DNA from: Membranipora membranacea
Taxonomy: Eukaryota; Bryozoa; Gymnolaemata; Cheilostomatida; Membraniporidae
Direction: 5' to 3'
NCBI GenBank assembly: GCA_914767715.1
Contig: OU612067.1
Span: 3,408,001-3,472,000, forward strand
DNA: 64,000 nucleotides
How positions within the stretch are numbered: position 1 is the stretch's first letter; the number at the start of each line of letters is the position of its first letter. Position numbers and translations under genes: made by a program. The notes beneath the pieces were generated by a model. The model was not told where the DNA came from. It worked only from the letters and a program-made list of their open reading frames with translations, and searched no databases. Shown here in pieces: positions 1 to 11,965 of this stretch.

Positions 1-1188
1 GCCGCTATCTTCTTACTATATAATCCCAAAGATATGCCATGAGCAATTTCAAGATTTTGGTAGTCGTGAGCTATTGATTTGCTTTTTCCTGCCAAGTGCA
101 CACGCATTTTAATTTATTTTCATGGTTTCATGGGATAAAGAGTAAATCCCAAAGAACATGTAACGGATATTCTTTCTATTACAGTATAGACCAAATTTTA
201 AGTTGTGTAATACAAGGAAACCAGCAGACAATGATACTGCGGTCAAATTACCATCAGTACCACTACATAAAGAGCACTGTATGCAAATGGTGGTTAGTTG
301 CCAGATTTCACAACAGATGGAAGGATAGATGACATATTTGGTAGGATCTATCCGAATCGCAGAAAGATGAAATCATGGGAGTGAGACCACTTATAGATAC
401 CATACACATTTATAATATAATTCATAGCGATAAGATTACTGGCATGCACTTATCATAAGTCTTAGTTTTAGTTGTTGACTGAACACTCTATTTTGGATGC
501 TTTTCCCAAAATTTTGTCAACAAGCCTCATAGACGACAGCTTGTAGTCTGGTTTGGCAAACTGCCAAGGCACAGTATTTGTGTACAACGTGACAACCACC
601 TAGCTTGCGGCATGATTTTATCCAAAGATCTGTAGGCCTCATCACCAAATCTTATCATCTCAAACATTTGCAATCAAGCCTGAAACAGGGAGTCTCTAGT
701 GATATATCAGCTATATTTACTCAAGGCAGGTGCTGTCAAAAGGTGTGACAAGACTGCAGCATGGTAGTCGATGAAATCCGACCTACACAACACGTCAAAA
801 CTTACAATAATGAGATATGCATGATATGATGATGGTTATAATATGATGAAACATAAGGCCCACGAATGTATGGAGCTTGCATGAGTTGTGAGGTGCCTGA
901 GCACAGCATAATCATCGCATAAAAATTAGAGCTCAAATAGGCCATTTTGGCACACAAACAACGTGGGCTGTGTCAACAAACATAAGGGATAAATTGTTGG
1001 TCAAAGTAGTTGCTGCCTCCTTTTCAATGATTAAATCAGGATAGCATAATATCATGAATGAAAACTAGAAGTATTAACCTGAATTCATCACATGGAAGGC
1101 TTCAATGACAAATTAAAAAATATAACCTTAGACTGAAATCAGAGAAGGAAGGGCCATATTTCATAGATTATCATCAATTTTATATACT

Positions 1189-1377
1189 CAGGCCCGTAAT
1201 TCTAGGGGAGGCAGGCACCCCTAGAATTTCTAATTATAGCGGCCAAAAAAACACATGAATTGAAATAATCCAGGCCAGAATGAGCTTATTTTTGACTAGC
1301 AGCACCTTACCTGATGTTACGTTGTGACCTAAAATATGTTTTGCCCCCACTACTGTGTTTCCTGAACTCCGGCCCTG
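1189..1377. mobile_element. hAT-like short non-autonomous element (tentative)
   Basis: The left end reads CAGGCCCGTAATTC and the reverse complement of the right end reads CAGGGCCGGAGTTC, an imperfect terminal inverted repeat matching at 11 of 14 positions. CAGGGCCG is a common hAT terminus. The 189 bp between contain no open frame. The flanking eight bases (tatatact and atattagg) do not form a clean target duplication, so the element is old or the borders are slightly off. Confidence 0.35.
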
Positions 1378-3242
1378 ATATTAGGAAGTACTCGGTATAA
1401 GAAAAATATTATAAATGAACCTGTATGTCAATTAGAAGTGCCAAATCTTCAGTGGACATTGGGAGTTATGTACTTATTACACACGAGCAGATAAATCAAT
1501 ATCTGCCTTTATGCCCTTCTTGCTCTTTGTAAGTTGCCTATACGCAATGGCAGAGCAGAGTGCAGATAGTAGAACAGAGTATATAGTATAATATGTAAAA
1601 CAAATTATCTCACAGTTTAAACATGAACGCTTGTTAAAGGTGTGAAGACTGAAGAACATTCACGACTTCATGCAGCAGTTTTTTGTGTGTCTGATTTTGC
1701 TGCAGACCTCTAATGGAAGACATGGAAATGATCAGATTTGCGTTTTTGTGAACCATTAAAACAAAGGAACCTTTGCATTTTCAGTAGCATGTTATGTAAA
1801 TACTAGTGCTTTCTTTGCTGGTGATGATATTTCCATGATCCACCCTCTCACCGATTCGTATTCACGTCGATTTACAAAAATTTGAATTCATGCCATGTAG
1901 GTCTTAACATGTAACTCACCATTTTATCGGTGTGTTTCAGTATTCTCTCACAGGAAATCGTCTATTTTAAGGATCATTTTCATCAGCTCCTCACATCACA
2001 ACCCAAATACAGATGCTTACCAGCGTTGTTTGCCTATGTCGACAAAGAGCAGTATCATTGTACATGCAGACACATTAAAAACCAGGCAGGTCTGCACATG
2101 ATTAATTACAGAGACTTGTAAAACCATGAATAAACTACAAGCTAAGCCATTACATTCACAATATTGCTACTTGTCTAATTTAGTAGGCACTGCATCATAT
2201 CTTGCCTCTGTTGTGGATGATAGCACAATGATATAACATTAATACCTCAGCTACTTCAATGTTAAACCACCCAGCAGAACTTAAGATAGACTCTGAGTTT
2301 GTGAAGCAGAGAGGCAATTATTTCACTTAAAGCGTGTATCTGAAGGTAGCTGATATCTGGACCTAACTGTAACTATCTGTCTTCAAACAAACCACACTTA
2401 GTTGTAACATCTCACCAAATTAAGTGTTGGCAATAATTGGCAAATCCCTATCCATATGACCGGATTTGGTCAATAAATCTGAAACAGACCAGTGCTTGAG
2501 ACTCATCCCTACTAGTAAAGAGCCATCCATCCTTAGTAAGGATCAGCCGAACACAATTGTCATTGTGTTAACTGATTATAATATCAACCACAGTATTTGA
2601 TCAGCCTACCATGACACATGCCTCATCAGGGAGGCATAATGTGAGGTCATTGAACCTTATATCTGGAGCGGCATTGTTAATTATGAGAAACCAGTAGCTT
2701 TCTGGAAATTCCCAAGTCTGTGGCAAAGGCCATCATAGACTTAACGTGATATTATAACAATAATAAGTCTTTGATGCTAACTGCACTGCCACCCCAGCCT
2801 GTTGTAGCTCGTACTGCACAGCGCGAACTGAACCTTCGAGCTTAGTGCGAGTCGGCAAGTATTCCAATGGCTCGAACAGCCCCTAAAATGGAGTCAGGTC
2901 GATCCATGCAACTGTGTATGGGGGGCACTGGCAGAATGACCGTTGTCACCTTTTAAGGGGTGGAACACTCAACTTCAAAAATTTAGCAAAGTTTCAGTCC
3001 CTGGTCACTCTTTGGACCAGCACATTTCCTCGTGATTTTATACCATCATTTTCAGTTGGGTAATCAGCCTGGTCCAATAGCTTAGTGTAGTAGATAAACT
3101 TTTGTTTTTTTTCTCAGTTTTCAAAAGATTTGTATTTAGAAATTTATTCTGGTTATTTTGACATTATAAAATTGTATAGAATATAGATACAGTTTGCACA
3201 AAAACATTGATTATTCTCACTAATAAATTGAGATAATAAAAA

Positions 3243-3248
3243 TTTATT
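3243..3248 (-). terminator. Poly(A) signal AATAAA for the UNC-93-like gene
   Basis: On the minus strand AATAAA lies about 175 bases past the stop codon of the UNC-93-like gene and is the first consensus signal in a suitable place. Cleavage would fall near 3,220-3,230. Confidence 0.4.
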
Positions 3249-3423
3249 GTGCGATGCTTGTCCAGTTTGAGCAGATGAAATTTAGTCAGAGGTTCCGCTC
3301 ATGACATTTACCTTCATACACCATATTGATAATAGTGGCGGCAAACATGATAATAATGGCGGCAAACAAAATTTAGCCCAAAGTTTGAGCATTTCAACCA
3401 TTTCAAGCTGTTCTAACACTAGT

Positions 3424-6400
3424 TCAGAAATTTCTTTTCTTCCACTCATTGTATTCGACTATGAAGTAGAACAAAACACCGACTACTAGAAATGCTCCTA
3501 GAATGTAAGCCTTGATTGCCAGACATAGATAGTTTTGATATGTAAAGGCAATGATGAAGCCGACCGACTGCCATAGAAGATGGTTCGAGTATGCAGACTC
3601 CATCTTGTCTCTAAACAAGACTCCATACAAAGCTACAAATAAATCAAAGCTACGATAAAGTTATCAATGTTAATATCAAAAAGTCTCATTGAAGAAAATA
3701 TATTTGGTAAGGCTGACCTATAGGTTCAAAAACAGCAGTGCCATTATCACTGATATATAATCATGGATTAGGGGAACTTATCACATATTTCTACCATATC
3801 TATTTCCCAGGGTTATCCTCTCAATAGTCACGAGAAGTTAACTTCAAGCTTAAAACAACTGGTGATAACAGTTTGATCGTTCTAGCTTACCATTGAGTTG
3901 TGTCTGCCAGATACCATCAGCCATACCCCAGAGTCCAGCATAGACAAAGTACAGGTATAGATTATCTTGTGTGATATCAATTATCAGGAATGTTATAATC
4001 AGAGCACCGTTAATCAGGAATCCTGAAAAATGCATACAAATATACCAAAATTAATATATTCTCATCTCTAAGGTAGTATTTTCTATCCATCGATATATCC
4101 TTACCAAAGACAGGTATTCTGCCTATGTTCTTTTATATTTTTGGAAATGGTATATACACCAATGTGCTATGAACGGACAAGTGGCATTGATAAGAGTCAG
4201 TTTTTACTTACCTAAAATTATGATCAGAACCCTTCCAACATACTTCACCAGCCGACCGAATAATAATGAGCAACAAGCATCTACTACACCATAGCAAATC
4301 ATCACATAACCAATCCACCATGTGCCAAGTGGGCAAGATATAAAAGTCTGTAAGATAAAAGCCTGCATGAAAACAAAAATAATTGAAGTGAATAAAAGTA
4401 GATAAGAGGCACCTAAAAATTAAACAGAGATAACCATAGACTTAATAACCATAGACTTAATAACCATAGACTTAATAACCATAGACTTGATAACCATAGA
4501 CTTAATAATAACCATAGACTTAATAATAATAATTATTATTATTAAGTCTATGGAGATAACACACAAAATTTTTTGAAAAAACAGGTCGCTAAATAGCAGG
4601 TTATAGTATATGTATACACCATTTCTTGATCAACTGAATAAAGACAATCTGTCATATTATCTTTCAGTGAGTTATCTGCCCCCACAATAAGATAGCGTAC
4701 AAGAAATAAAATAGGTGGAAATAATCATACTTGTGTGAAGTCACCAGATAGGAAAGCTTGCTCCAGTCCACTAAACATAGTGAGAGGTATGAGGAGAAGC
4801 TGCCTGTAGTCCTTTAGATGGTAGAAGGTGGCAGCTATAATATTAGGTTTGAGTACTTCACGTGAGCACACACAACCAGAACATTTACTCTTGTGTCTCT
4901 CTGCTGGTAGTTGTTGTAGAAATATAAGAACGATAGCAACAGCCACACACGCACATCCAGTATGTATTCCCGCTAACATAAAAAGCTGCAAACGAAATTG
5001 GCAACAGCAATGATGTCCAATTACAGAAGAAATCACGCAACAATTGTCCTCTGCATCTCTGTCAAAGTTCTTCCTTTGTAAAACCAAATTTGGAAAAATC
5101 ATCATTGTTCAGTGTCTAAATTAAGAGGCTATTAATGTTCCATGAAATCATAGAAATCATAAAATCATATGCATATCATACTGACCTTATCATCATCAAA
5201 CCCGTCTAATATTGTATTGTTGCTGTTGTAATTGTGGGCTTGGGGACAGAAGCCTTTTCCGCACAGAGATAGATCCTTGGTGAATCAAAACGAAACAAAA
5301 AAATGCTGATGATACAAAACATAAAAGGGCCCCTGGTATTGGAGCTACCAACACTGACTCAATATTTCAACTACTTTCACCACTTGACTGATCTGGTTTG
5401 GGGAGAATTTGTTAGGGTAGAATCTATTAGGATGATAGTTAGAGGGCATTAGCGGCCGCCTGTTCGTGGTATTTAATATGGCTCACCTGTTCAGATAATG
5501 GAGCTATTGCAGAGCTAGAATTGACTGGAGTAAGGTACTGGGTAGAGATAACATTACTCAAAACAGAAGCTGCAAAAAGAAAGTGTATTATATCGACATG
5601 ATCACATCTCAAGATATGGGATTGACATTTTACAGTCACTTTATAATAAGCCTCTCACTACGCCAATTCTAAAGCCTGGTGCCCAATTCCAGCAAAATTT
5701 TGAGTCTTGCAAAGCAACAATTCTGAAATATCTCAGCAGTCTTAAAAGCCTCAAGTCTCTTGCAAGTATTGCAAGACCAATCTCAGAAGTATCACAGCAT
5801 CAGAATTCTGAGATTGTGGCAAGACAGTTATAATGCGATATCTTCGACAAATTAATTGTGAACCATAGGGCTGAGATTTTGGCTGCATAGGTTATAATTG
5901 GATTAAGATTTCGATAAAAATTGTGGAATTTCTGCAAGAAATTGTGAACCACTAGGCCAGCAGCAGCACCTCACTATTGTTTCATTGTGTGTAAGGATGA
6001 TGAACAGAGAAAATTAATAGCAAATAATCAAATGATATTTATTATTGTTTGGATTTTTGAAGTGGTACTATTCCATAAGTGGGGCAATAAAAAATGTTTT
6101 GCTAAAATTATTTTCTGATGCAGATTCTACAATATTTCTGCAGAACTAACTTGCAAAAGTTACTTGGCAACATTTAGCCAATCAAAATGGATAATTTTGA
6201 TGATTAGCCAATGACAGTGCAGAGCATTTTTGTTTATAAAAGATGGTCGCCAACCTGGAGGCTTGCTGCATCAATTCCCACAACACAGAGTATATGATAA
6301 AATCCACTGATTAAATTGTCACAACAGCAACTGGACAATGCTCTGAGCAAAGCTGAGGATTGGGTTTTGCTAGTCAAACAGCCTGAGCAGCAGGAAGCTA

Positions 6401-9400
6401 CTGAATTACTCTGGATCAGAGAGATAAGCTACCATCATAGTTCATTGATATGATCATCATGGGATAAATATTGTGATAGAAGAATGGAGAATGATGACAA
6501 TAGAAATGAACATTCTTTCTATGCTCACGAAATCTGCTATCTGAGATTTGCATAACAAAACTAGTAGCTGCACAGAAAGCCCACACCAGGAAAAAATGTG
6601 AGTGTTAAGATGAATGATTGTGATAGTTTACTTCACTTTCAGGTTTCAATGTTTTTGTTTACTACAAGTACATTTATTTGTTTATTTCATGAACATACTA
6701 GTGTCTCTTCTAGTACTAGTAGCCTATCCTCATCCCAGGTGTTTCAATACGATGGTAGGTTATCAATATTATTAGAAAATCAATAATTTAAAAGGATTGG
6801 GTTTACGTAAAAAAAATAGGTCTATGTAATTGTTGACTTTACTTTCAGCAAGGAGTAACTTTGCTATTACAGCTTACTCCAGTCCAAATCACAGGCCTTC
6901 TGTAGTTGGTGCAAGTCCAGTGGTCGAGTGCCCCAGTGGTCAAGGCCTAAGAGAGAAAAGGCCTCGACCACTGGGGCACTCGACCACTGGACTTGCACCA
7001 ACTACAGAAGGACTGTGGTCCAAATCACTACATTTAAAGCATGCCAGTTACTCATCAGCCTTTTAATGCTAGTGGGACTGGATTGCTGTTACTACTAGCA
7101 AGGCGTAACACTGCTGTTAGCATTATTAGTAGTGTTAATGTGTTGTGATAGCAGTGTTATCAAACTATCATTTATGCATTTAGAATGAAGATACATCTAG
7201 TAGTGATGATGACAACGGAAACAAGGCGACAGCTTGGTTACTCTTTACTGTTCAGTGTTTATGAATTACAGATGCTCGATTCGTTTTTTTTTCAGCTGGC
7301 TTGTACCAAGCGGCTCAAGCTAATGAAATAGAGAGCTTACTATTATATATTTGAAAACTCTGATGATGTGGCAGGAGAAGCACACTACCATCAAATACTA
7401 TTCCAGGAAGACTTATGAAAGGTGAAGGATAATTCAAAACCTTGAAAACTCTAGAGGAGTAAATAGTTTGCTGGAGGAGATGTTCACCATTTCACACACT
7501 CCTAAGACAGGTGACATCCAAGCCTTACTTCATTTAGACTCTCACCTCAGCTTGCCAAAAGTTAGTGCTAGCTAACATTAAGTCACCCATAAACTAGCTA
7601 AACTAAGCCAAATATTACTCCTCTAGGGTAACTATAGGTTATTTCTGTAGTGTTATATCTATTTCAGCATCTATGTTTCATTTAAAGAAGAGTCTGCTTG
7701 TAAAATATGTGTAGGGTGATGTCATAGGTCTAAGCAGTTGACATCCATTACAAGAAAGCCATAACCCCCCTTCCTCCCCCGTGTTTATATATCTACTTGC
7801 TTGTAATACGAATAACATATTCCTCCAACAGATTTGTTCTGCAAGCTCTTTAACTTAGCTGCTAGATGTGATGTGAGATAGAATCATTTTTTGTTCAAAG
7901 GTTGTTAACTTGAGTTGAGATCCTGTTATGCGATTATATTTCCGCTCCTTAATCTTGAGTTTCATCATTCTTTCAGTGATACAGCGAAGGAGGAAGAACC
8001 ACGCAAAAAGGCTTAAAATAACTATTCCGATCACAGATCATTGCCAAAGTCCAAGACTAAGAAGCACCAAATTTAACAAGATGACCAAGTACAAAAATAC
8101 TCTGCATGCATTTGTGTCAAAGCATGTTTTCACATGAATTTTATATTCTTGATGTCCTTTGTTGCATGCCCACACGTTGACATAGGTCACATTGCAGGTA
8201 TGTGTTTTACTGCTGTATATATTCATTTGATACAGGCTTGTACCAAAATCTACTTTCCAATTAGTCAATGAAGAATGTATTTATCAATACTGGTTTTCAC
8301 AGCAGGAAATACTCCTTTTTTTTGCTTTCCTTCTTGTTTACACAGGTCATATTATTGTTGGTATTCACTTGTTGTATTTTTATGTAACAATTTTATATAT
8401 GTTTGTACATATATCTCGCCTTCCAATTAGTCATTGACTGGATTTTTACCTTGATAAAGAATGTATTATATCAATACAGGTTTTCGATGCATTTGATAAG
8501 CACATTAGTTCGTCTTTCTTTGCTTTCCTTCACATTGACACTGGTCACATTGTGGATATATCTTTGTTTATACTGGTGTGTACATGTATTGCGCCTCTCA
8601 ATAAGTCAATAAAGAGGATCTGTTTGTGCCTTGGTTGATAATACACATACAGAATGCTCATTAAAAAACGAAATTTTGCAACTTTTTTTTGTCTTTTCTT
8701 AGCCTCTGTAGAAAGAATATGCACTCTGAGAGTTATGAGCTTTACATAATTGGATTCGCAGCGAAATTCGGGTCTAGTTTCACTCAATTCTAGGTAACCC
8801 CAGAGAGATAATAATTATTAAATGCAATTTTTTGATCACTCATTGGCAAGAAGTTTCTGGACTCTACCTGTTTTTCGCATCTTAACAGTTTTTCACATCT
8901 TAACCGGATCCACCCTGTCCCCATATATTCCCAATTCATAATTAGACTGCTACCAGTTATTTTATAATAGGGTCTTCTTATAAAAAGATAATGAAAATCA
9001 CATATGAAGTTTATTTATCGCTGTTATTCTGGAAAGGTTGCGCAAAACCTATTTTTATGCCACAACTGTGTTTGAGGGGTGTCTACAATCTGTCTGTAAA
9101 ACGTCAATAGATGGATTTAGCAGTATGATATTTTCTCAAAAACCACTCAAGATATGCATGATATTGATAAAAAAATTTCAATGACGCCAATTCATTCTAT
9201 GATCTTTGCCAAAAGAAGTTAAATGGTAAAAAACGCTCTATATACCCCCTTTTCCACGTTTCTTACTTGGATCCGCCCCCTTTTGCCCCATTTGTAAAGA
9301 AGTACATATGCGCCATCAGAACGGCCATACAAAACTACCCCAGACAAAAGCGGTGGATGCTCATGTTTGAAGGCCGGTTTGCATTGTACGCAATTGTGTG

Positions 9401-11947
9401 GATGCCTTCAATGCGACAATGGCAGGGACGACACTCAGCAAGATGAGTATGACCAAATTACCGATGATGAAGACCTTGACCTTTAAACTAGTATGAATTT
9501 GCATCCTTTCTTTGTTTTGTTTTAGCAGTGATACTTATGTGCTATTTAAAATAGCTATTAAGTTCAAAATACATAATCAGATTACACGCTTTACCAGAAT
9601 AAAACTTCATAAACGTTTACCTGTTTTTCACATCCCAACTGGATCCACCCCTTTCTCATATATTCTCAATTTATTATTACACTGCTACCAGATACTTTAT
9701 GATGGGGTCTTTTTAAAAACAAATCATGAAAAATGACATGAGAAGTACATTTATCACTGTTATTCTTGCACGCTTGCACAAATCCTATTATTATGCCGCA
9801 ACTGTGTTCGAGGGGTGACTACAATTTGTCTGTAAAACGTCAACCATTGGGTTTAGCTGTATGATATTTTCCCAAAAACTACTCAAGATATGCATGATAT
9901 TGATAAAAAAAATTCAATGACACTGCTTCATTCTATGAACTTTGCCAAGAGAAGTTAAATTGCAAAAAACGCCCTTTTAACCCCCTTTTCCGTGTTTCTT
10001 ACTTGGATTCGCCCCTTTTTGCCCCATTTTTGAAATGGTACATATGCGTCATCAGAACGGCCATAAAAAACTACACCAGATACAGTCTTCAATTTTCTCT
10101 GTTCAAGACACTTACGCAGATGTAATTTTTAGAGCCTTTTATGTATAGCCGCTGCTGGCCTACACAATCTTAGAAGTTGTAAGATTATTACGCAACTGTT
10201 GTATGACCTCAAGAGTGAAATCCTATGCTATTGGGATCCACAAAATCTCAAGACTGGAAGGATGCTTGCAAGAGTCTTAAGGGTGATGGTTTTTGTTCTT
10301 ACCGCGTTTCTGGCCTAAATTTGGTCTATGCTTCAGCTTTGATTGATCAGGGACAACACTTGGGCTATCTATAGACTTCATTTACTATTTAGCTTAGATA
10401 AACACACTTCTTTTTTGAACCTGTTATCCTTGGCATTACTGCATCTCTTAACTTTTTATTCGAGGGTTAGGGTGCATTCTTACTAAGTAGCTGCATTATC
10501 TTACTCATTTGATAGAACAAGAAGAAAACTCCAAAGAATAGATTTGTAGCAGAATCCTCTGAGGTGCCAGTCTTCTTAGCGTAATCATGAGCTGCCTGTA
10601 ACCAAGAAACAAACTCTAACTTGATGACAATTTTTACAATAATACTAAGTGTTGAAAATGGACTTCGCTTAATTGGGGTGTTTATCAGCTGCTGTTCAGG
10701 CAAATTTTTAGATGCAGGTCACAAGGCTATGACCACAAAATAGATAATTTTTCTGAACATGTATAATGCACAGTTTTTTCACATTTCAATGTTTAGTGAA
10801 CCGTATTGTATTGTGAAGCCATATTGACTGAATGTGAACTAGACCTTATTCAGTCCCATATTCAAAATTGGTTGGGCACTTTATTTAAAATCTCAGCCTC
10901 TTTAATATACTATTTGGGGATCAATAGATAGCAGCAAACTGGGTCCTCTTCCATGGGATGGATCCTCACTACGTTTTAAATCAAAATTTTATTGAAAGCA
11001 TGGGGGCGTAGCAACTGTATGAAGTATCACGGTTACATAGACCATATTACGATATGCGCCGGAATATGTAAACAATATAAAGTGTTATATAAAAACAATC
11101 AATTCGAAAAAGGCCTACTTTCTATCCTTACTACCAATTGCAGATAAGAAATCCCTTGCAGTCATATTGGACACAATAGATACAAGGTGATCTGTTTTAT
11201 TCAGACATACCGTACTGAGATAGGTGCTCTTAGAAGTCCAGAGAAGTGCAGAACCAAGTCCAGCTATAACTGCGGCAGGTAAAATCACCTCCAATCGAGC
11301 ATAGAAATGAGCTGCCATAAACATCACATAACAAACCACAGCAATGCTCAGGGTCCATTTGCACCCTACAATCACAATCAGACCATCAGGTAAGGTGAAG
11401 GGTTTTTCTGCAGCACCTATAATCCAAAATTACATGTTACAATCAGAAATATTGATGCAGAAATTCAAACTCATATGAGGGTTTTCACATTAAATCTTAC
11501 CTACTACCTTGATGAGAAGGGTAGGTATGAAGAATGCTGAGAATATAACTGATCCGTAAATGACTGCTGGTACAGTAGTAGTTCCCACACCAGCGTCTAA
11601 AAGCAGGCTGGACTGTAACTCCTGTAGTGACCGGAATGCAGTGAAGAGGATGAGGAATCCAGAACATATCACCAAAATATTTCTCCAAATCTGATTTAAA
11701 ATCATAAATTTAAGTTAGTTTACAAAAAAAAAGCTGTAACAATTTTTCTTCGGATGTCATGCTTATTGCATTACCCAGTCTGATTTGTTGTCAATCTGGA
11801 TGAAACGGAGAGACGTACCTGGAATTTGCTATCATATGAGGCCTCACTCTGTTTATTATGCTCTATACCCTTATTTAAGATGAGTAGTTTTCCAACAAGT
11901 TCTTCCCTGAATTTTTCATCACATTTGGTCGCACGCCGCTCCGACAT
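3424..11947 (-). CDS. UNC-93-like multi-pass membrane protein, 10 coding exons
   Basis: Coding exons in transcript order: 11947-11819, 11690-11501, 11416-11211, 10595-10505, 5569-5487, 5275-5186, 4985-4731, 4362-4212, 4022-3891, 3632-3424. Every junction is GT-AG and phases agree throughout, giving about 511 residues. The first exon opens a hydrophilic, probably cytosolic N-terminus starting MSERRATK; an acceptor lies 18 bases before the ATG, so a 5' UTR exon lies upstream. Family marks are FRSLQELQSSL in exon 2, GCKWTLSIAV and GLGSALLWTSKSTYL in exon 3, FFGVFFLFYQ in exon 4, MFSGLEQAFLSGDFTQ in exon 7 and GMADGIWQTQLN continuing into ALYGVLF across the exon 9/10 junction. Eleven to twelve membrane spans of the MFS type are expected. 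In animals UNC-93 proteins regulate two-pore potassium channels (nematode) or chaperone Toll-like receptors (UNC93B1); this looks closer to the UNC-93A branch, but that is inference. The 4.9 kb intron 4 is packed with repeats. Confidence 0.93.
4431..4553. repeat. 15 bp tandem array ending in an AT-rich palindrome
   Basis: A unit close to cttaataaccataga recurs about six times, then runs into an (aat)n stretch and its inverse, ending in the reverse complement of the unit (aagtctatgg). The last 42 bases form a palindrome. It lies in the intron between UNC-93-like exons 7 and 8. A related palindrome built on ccatagatt occurs at 14,036-14,063. Confidence 0.75.
6890..7017. mobile_element. Palindromic 128 bp foldback element with 8 bp target duplication
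   Basis: Two arms of 52 bases (6896-6947 and 6960-7011) are inverse copies with one mismatch around a 12-base loop. The ends read CACAGGCCTTCTG and, inverted, CACAGTCCTTCTG. Both sides are flanked by the direct repeat gtccaaat (6882-6889 and 7018-7025), an 8 bp target duplication as expected for hAT-type insertion. It has no coding capacity; the open frame through it is a by-product of the palindrome. It sits in intron 4 of the UNC-93-like gene. Confidence 0.8.
8160..8640. repeat. Degenerate tandem repeat, about 180-190 bp unit, three copies
   Basis: Similar blocks starting near 8,170, 8,346 and 8,537 share a variant of ggtcacattg, then a segment like ccttccaattagtcattga, then gaatgtattatatcaatacaggttt. 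Copies have drifted and carry small indels. Intronic in the UNC-93-like gene. Confidence 0.45.
8865..9345. repeat. Dispersed repeat, copy 1 of about 470 bp
   Basis: This block is clearly homologous to 9,616-10,081 in the same orientation: both start around acctgtttttc, share gatccaccc, the gaggggtg-tacaat-tgtctgtaaaacgtcaa segment and the final tacatatgcg-catcagaacggccata. Substitutions and small indels are spread throughout, so the duplication is old. It runs directly into the CXC-motif open frame at 9,298-9,486. Confidence 0.8.
9298..9486 (+). pseudogene. Fragment of a CXC (tesmin/TSO1-type) cysteine-motif protein, probably from a transposable element
   Basis: A 62-residue open frame with no start codon of its own contains CSCLKAGLHCTQLCGC followed by an acidic tail (EYDQITDDEDLDL, stop at 9484). 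The cysteine spacing matches CXC-type zinc-binding motifs that often end multicopy, element-linked proteins in invertebrate genomes. The frame is closed just upstream by TAA at 9295. It lies on the plus strand, opposite to the UNC-93-like gene and inside its intron 4, so it is a stranded element remnant rather than an exon. The second copy of the surrounding repeat (9,616-10,081) lacks this part. Confidence 0.5.
9616..10081. repeat. Dispersed repeat, copy 2 of about 470 bp
   Basis: Partner of 8,865-9,345 in the same orientation about 750 bp away. It ends at the same boundary (gccataaaaaactacaccaga against gccatacaaaactacccc) and does not continue into the CXC coding fragment. Confidence 0.8.
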
Positions 11948-11965
11948 CTTATAGTAATTTCCTGT

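Larger units (their letters stand above)
1..3423. other. Intergenic region, no gene supported
   Basis: No open frame here has family resemblance, a plausible exon chain or coding character. Short open stretches at 96-332 (plus), 1930-2121 (plus) and about 525-670 (minus) were read and not accepted. The region holds one hAT-like short element near 1.2 kb and the presumed poly(A) signal of the UNC-93-like gene at 3243-3248 (minus strand). GC-richer sequence at about 2,790-2,950 has no recognisable content. Confidence 0.5.

Noticed and set aside
525-670. Minus-strand frame (RFGDEAYRSLDKIM...) ending in a stop near 527
   Set aside because: Open for about 48 codons only; the upstream acceptor candidate is followed by an in-frame stop, and no family was recognised.
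1930-2121. Plus-strand 63-codon frame after an acceptor-like tctctcacag
   Set aside because: No partner exon, no recognised family, and composition like the surrounding intergenic sequence.
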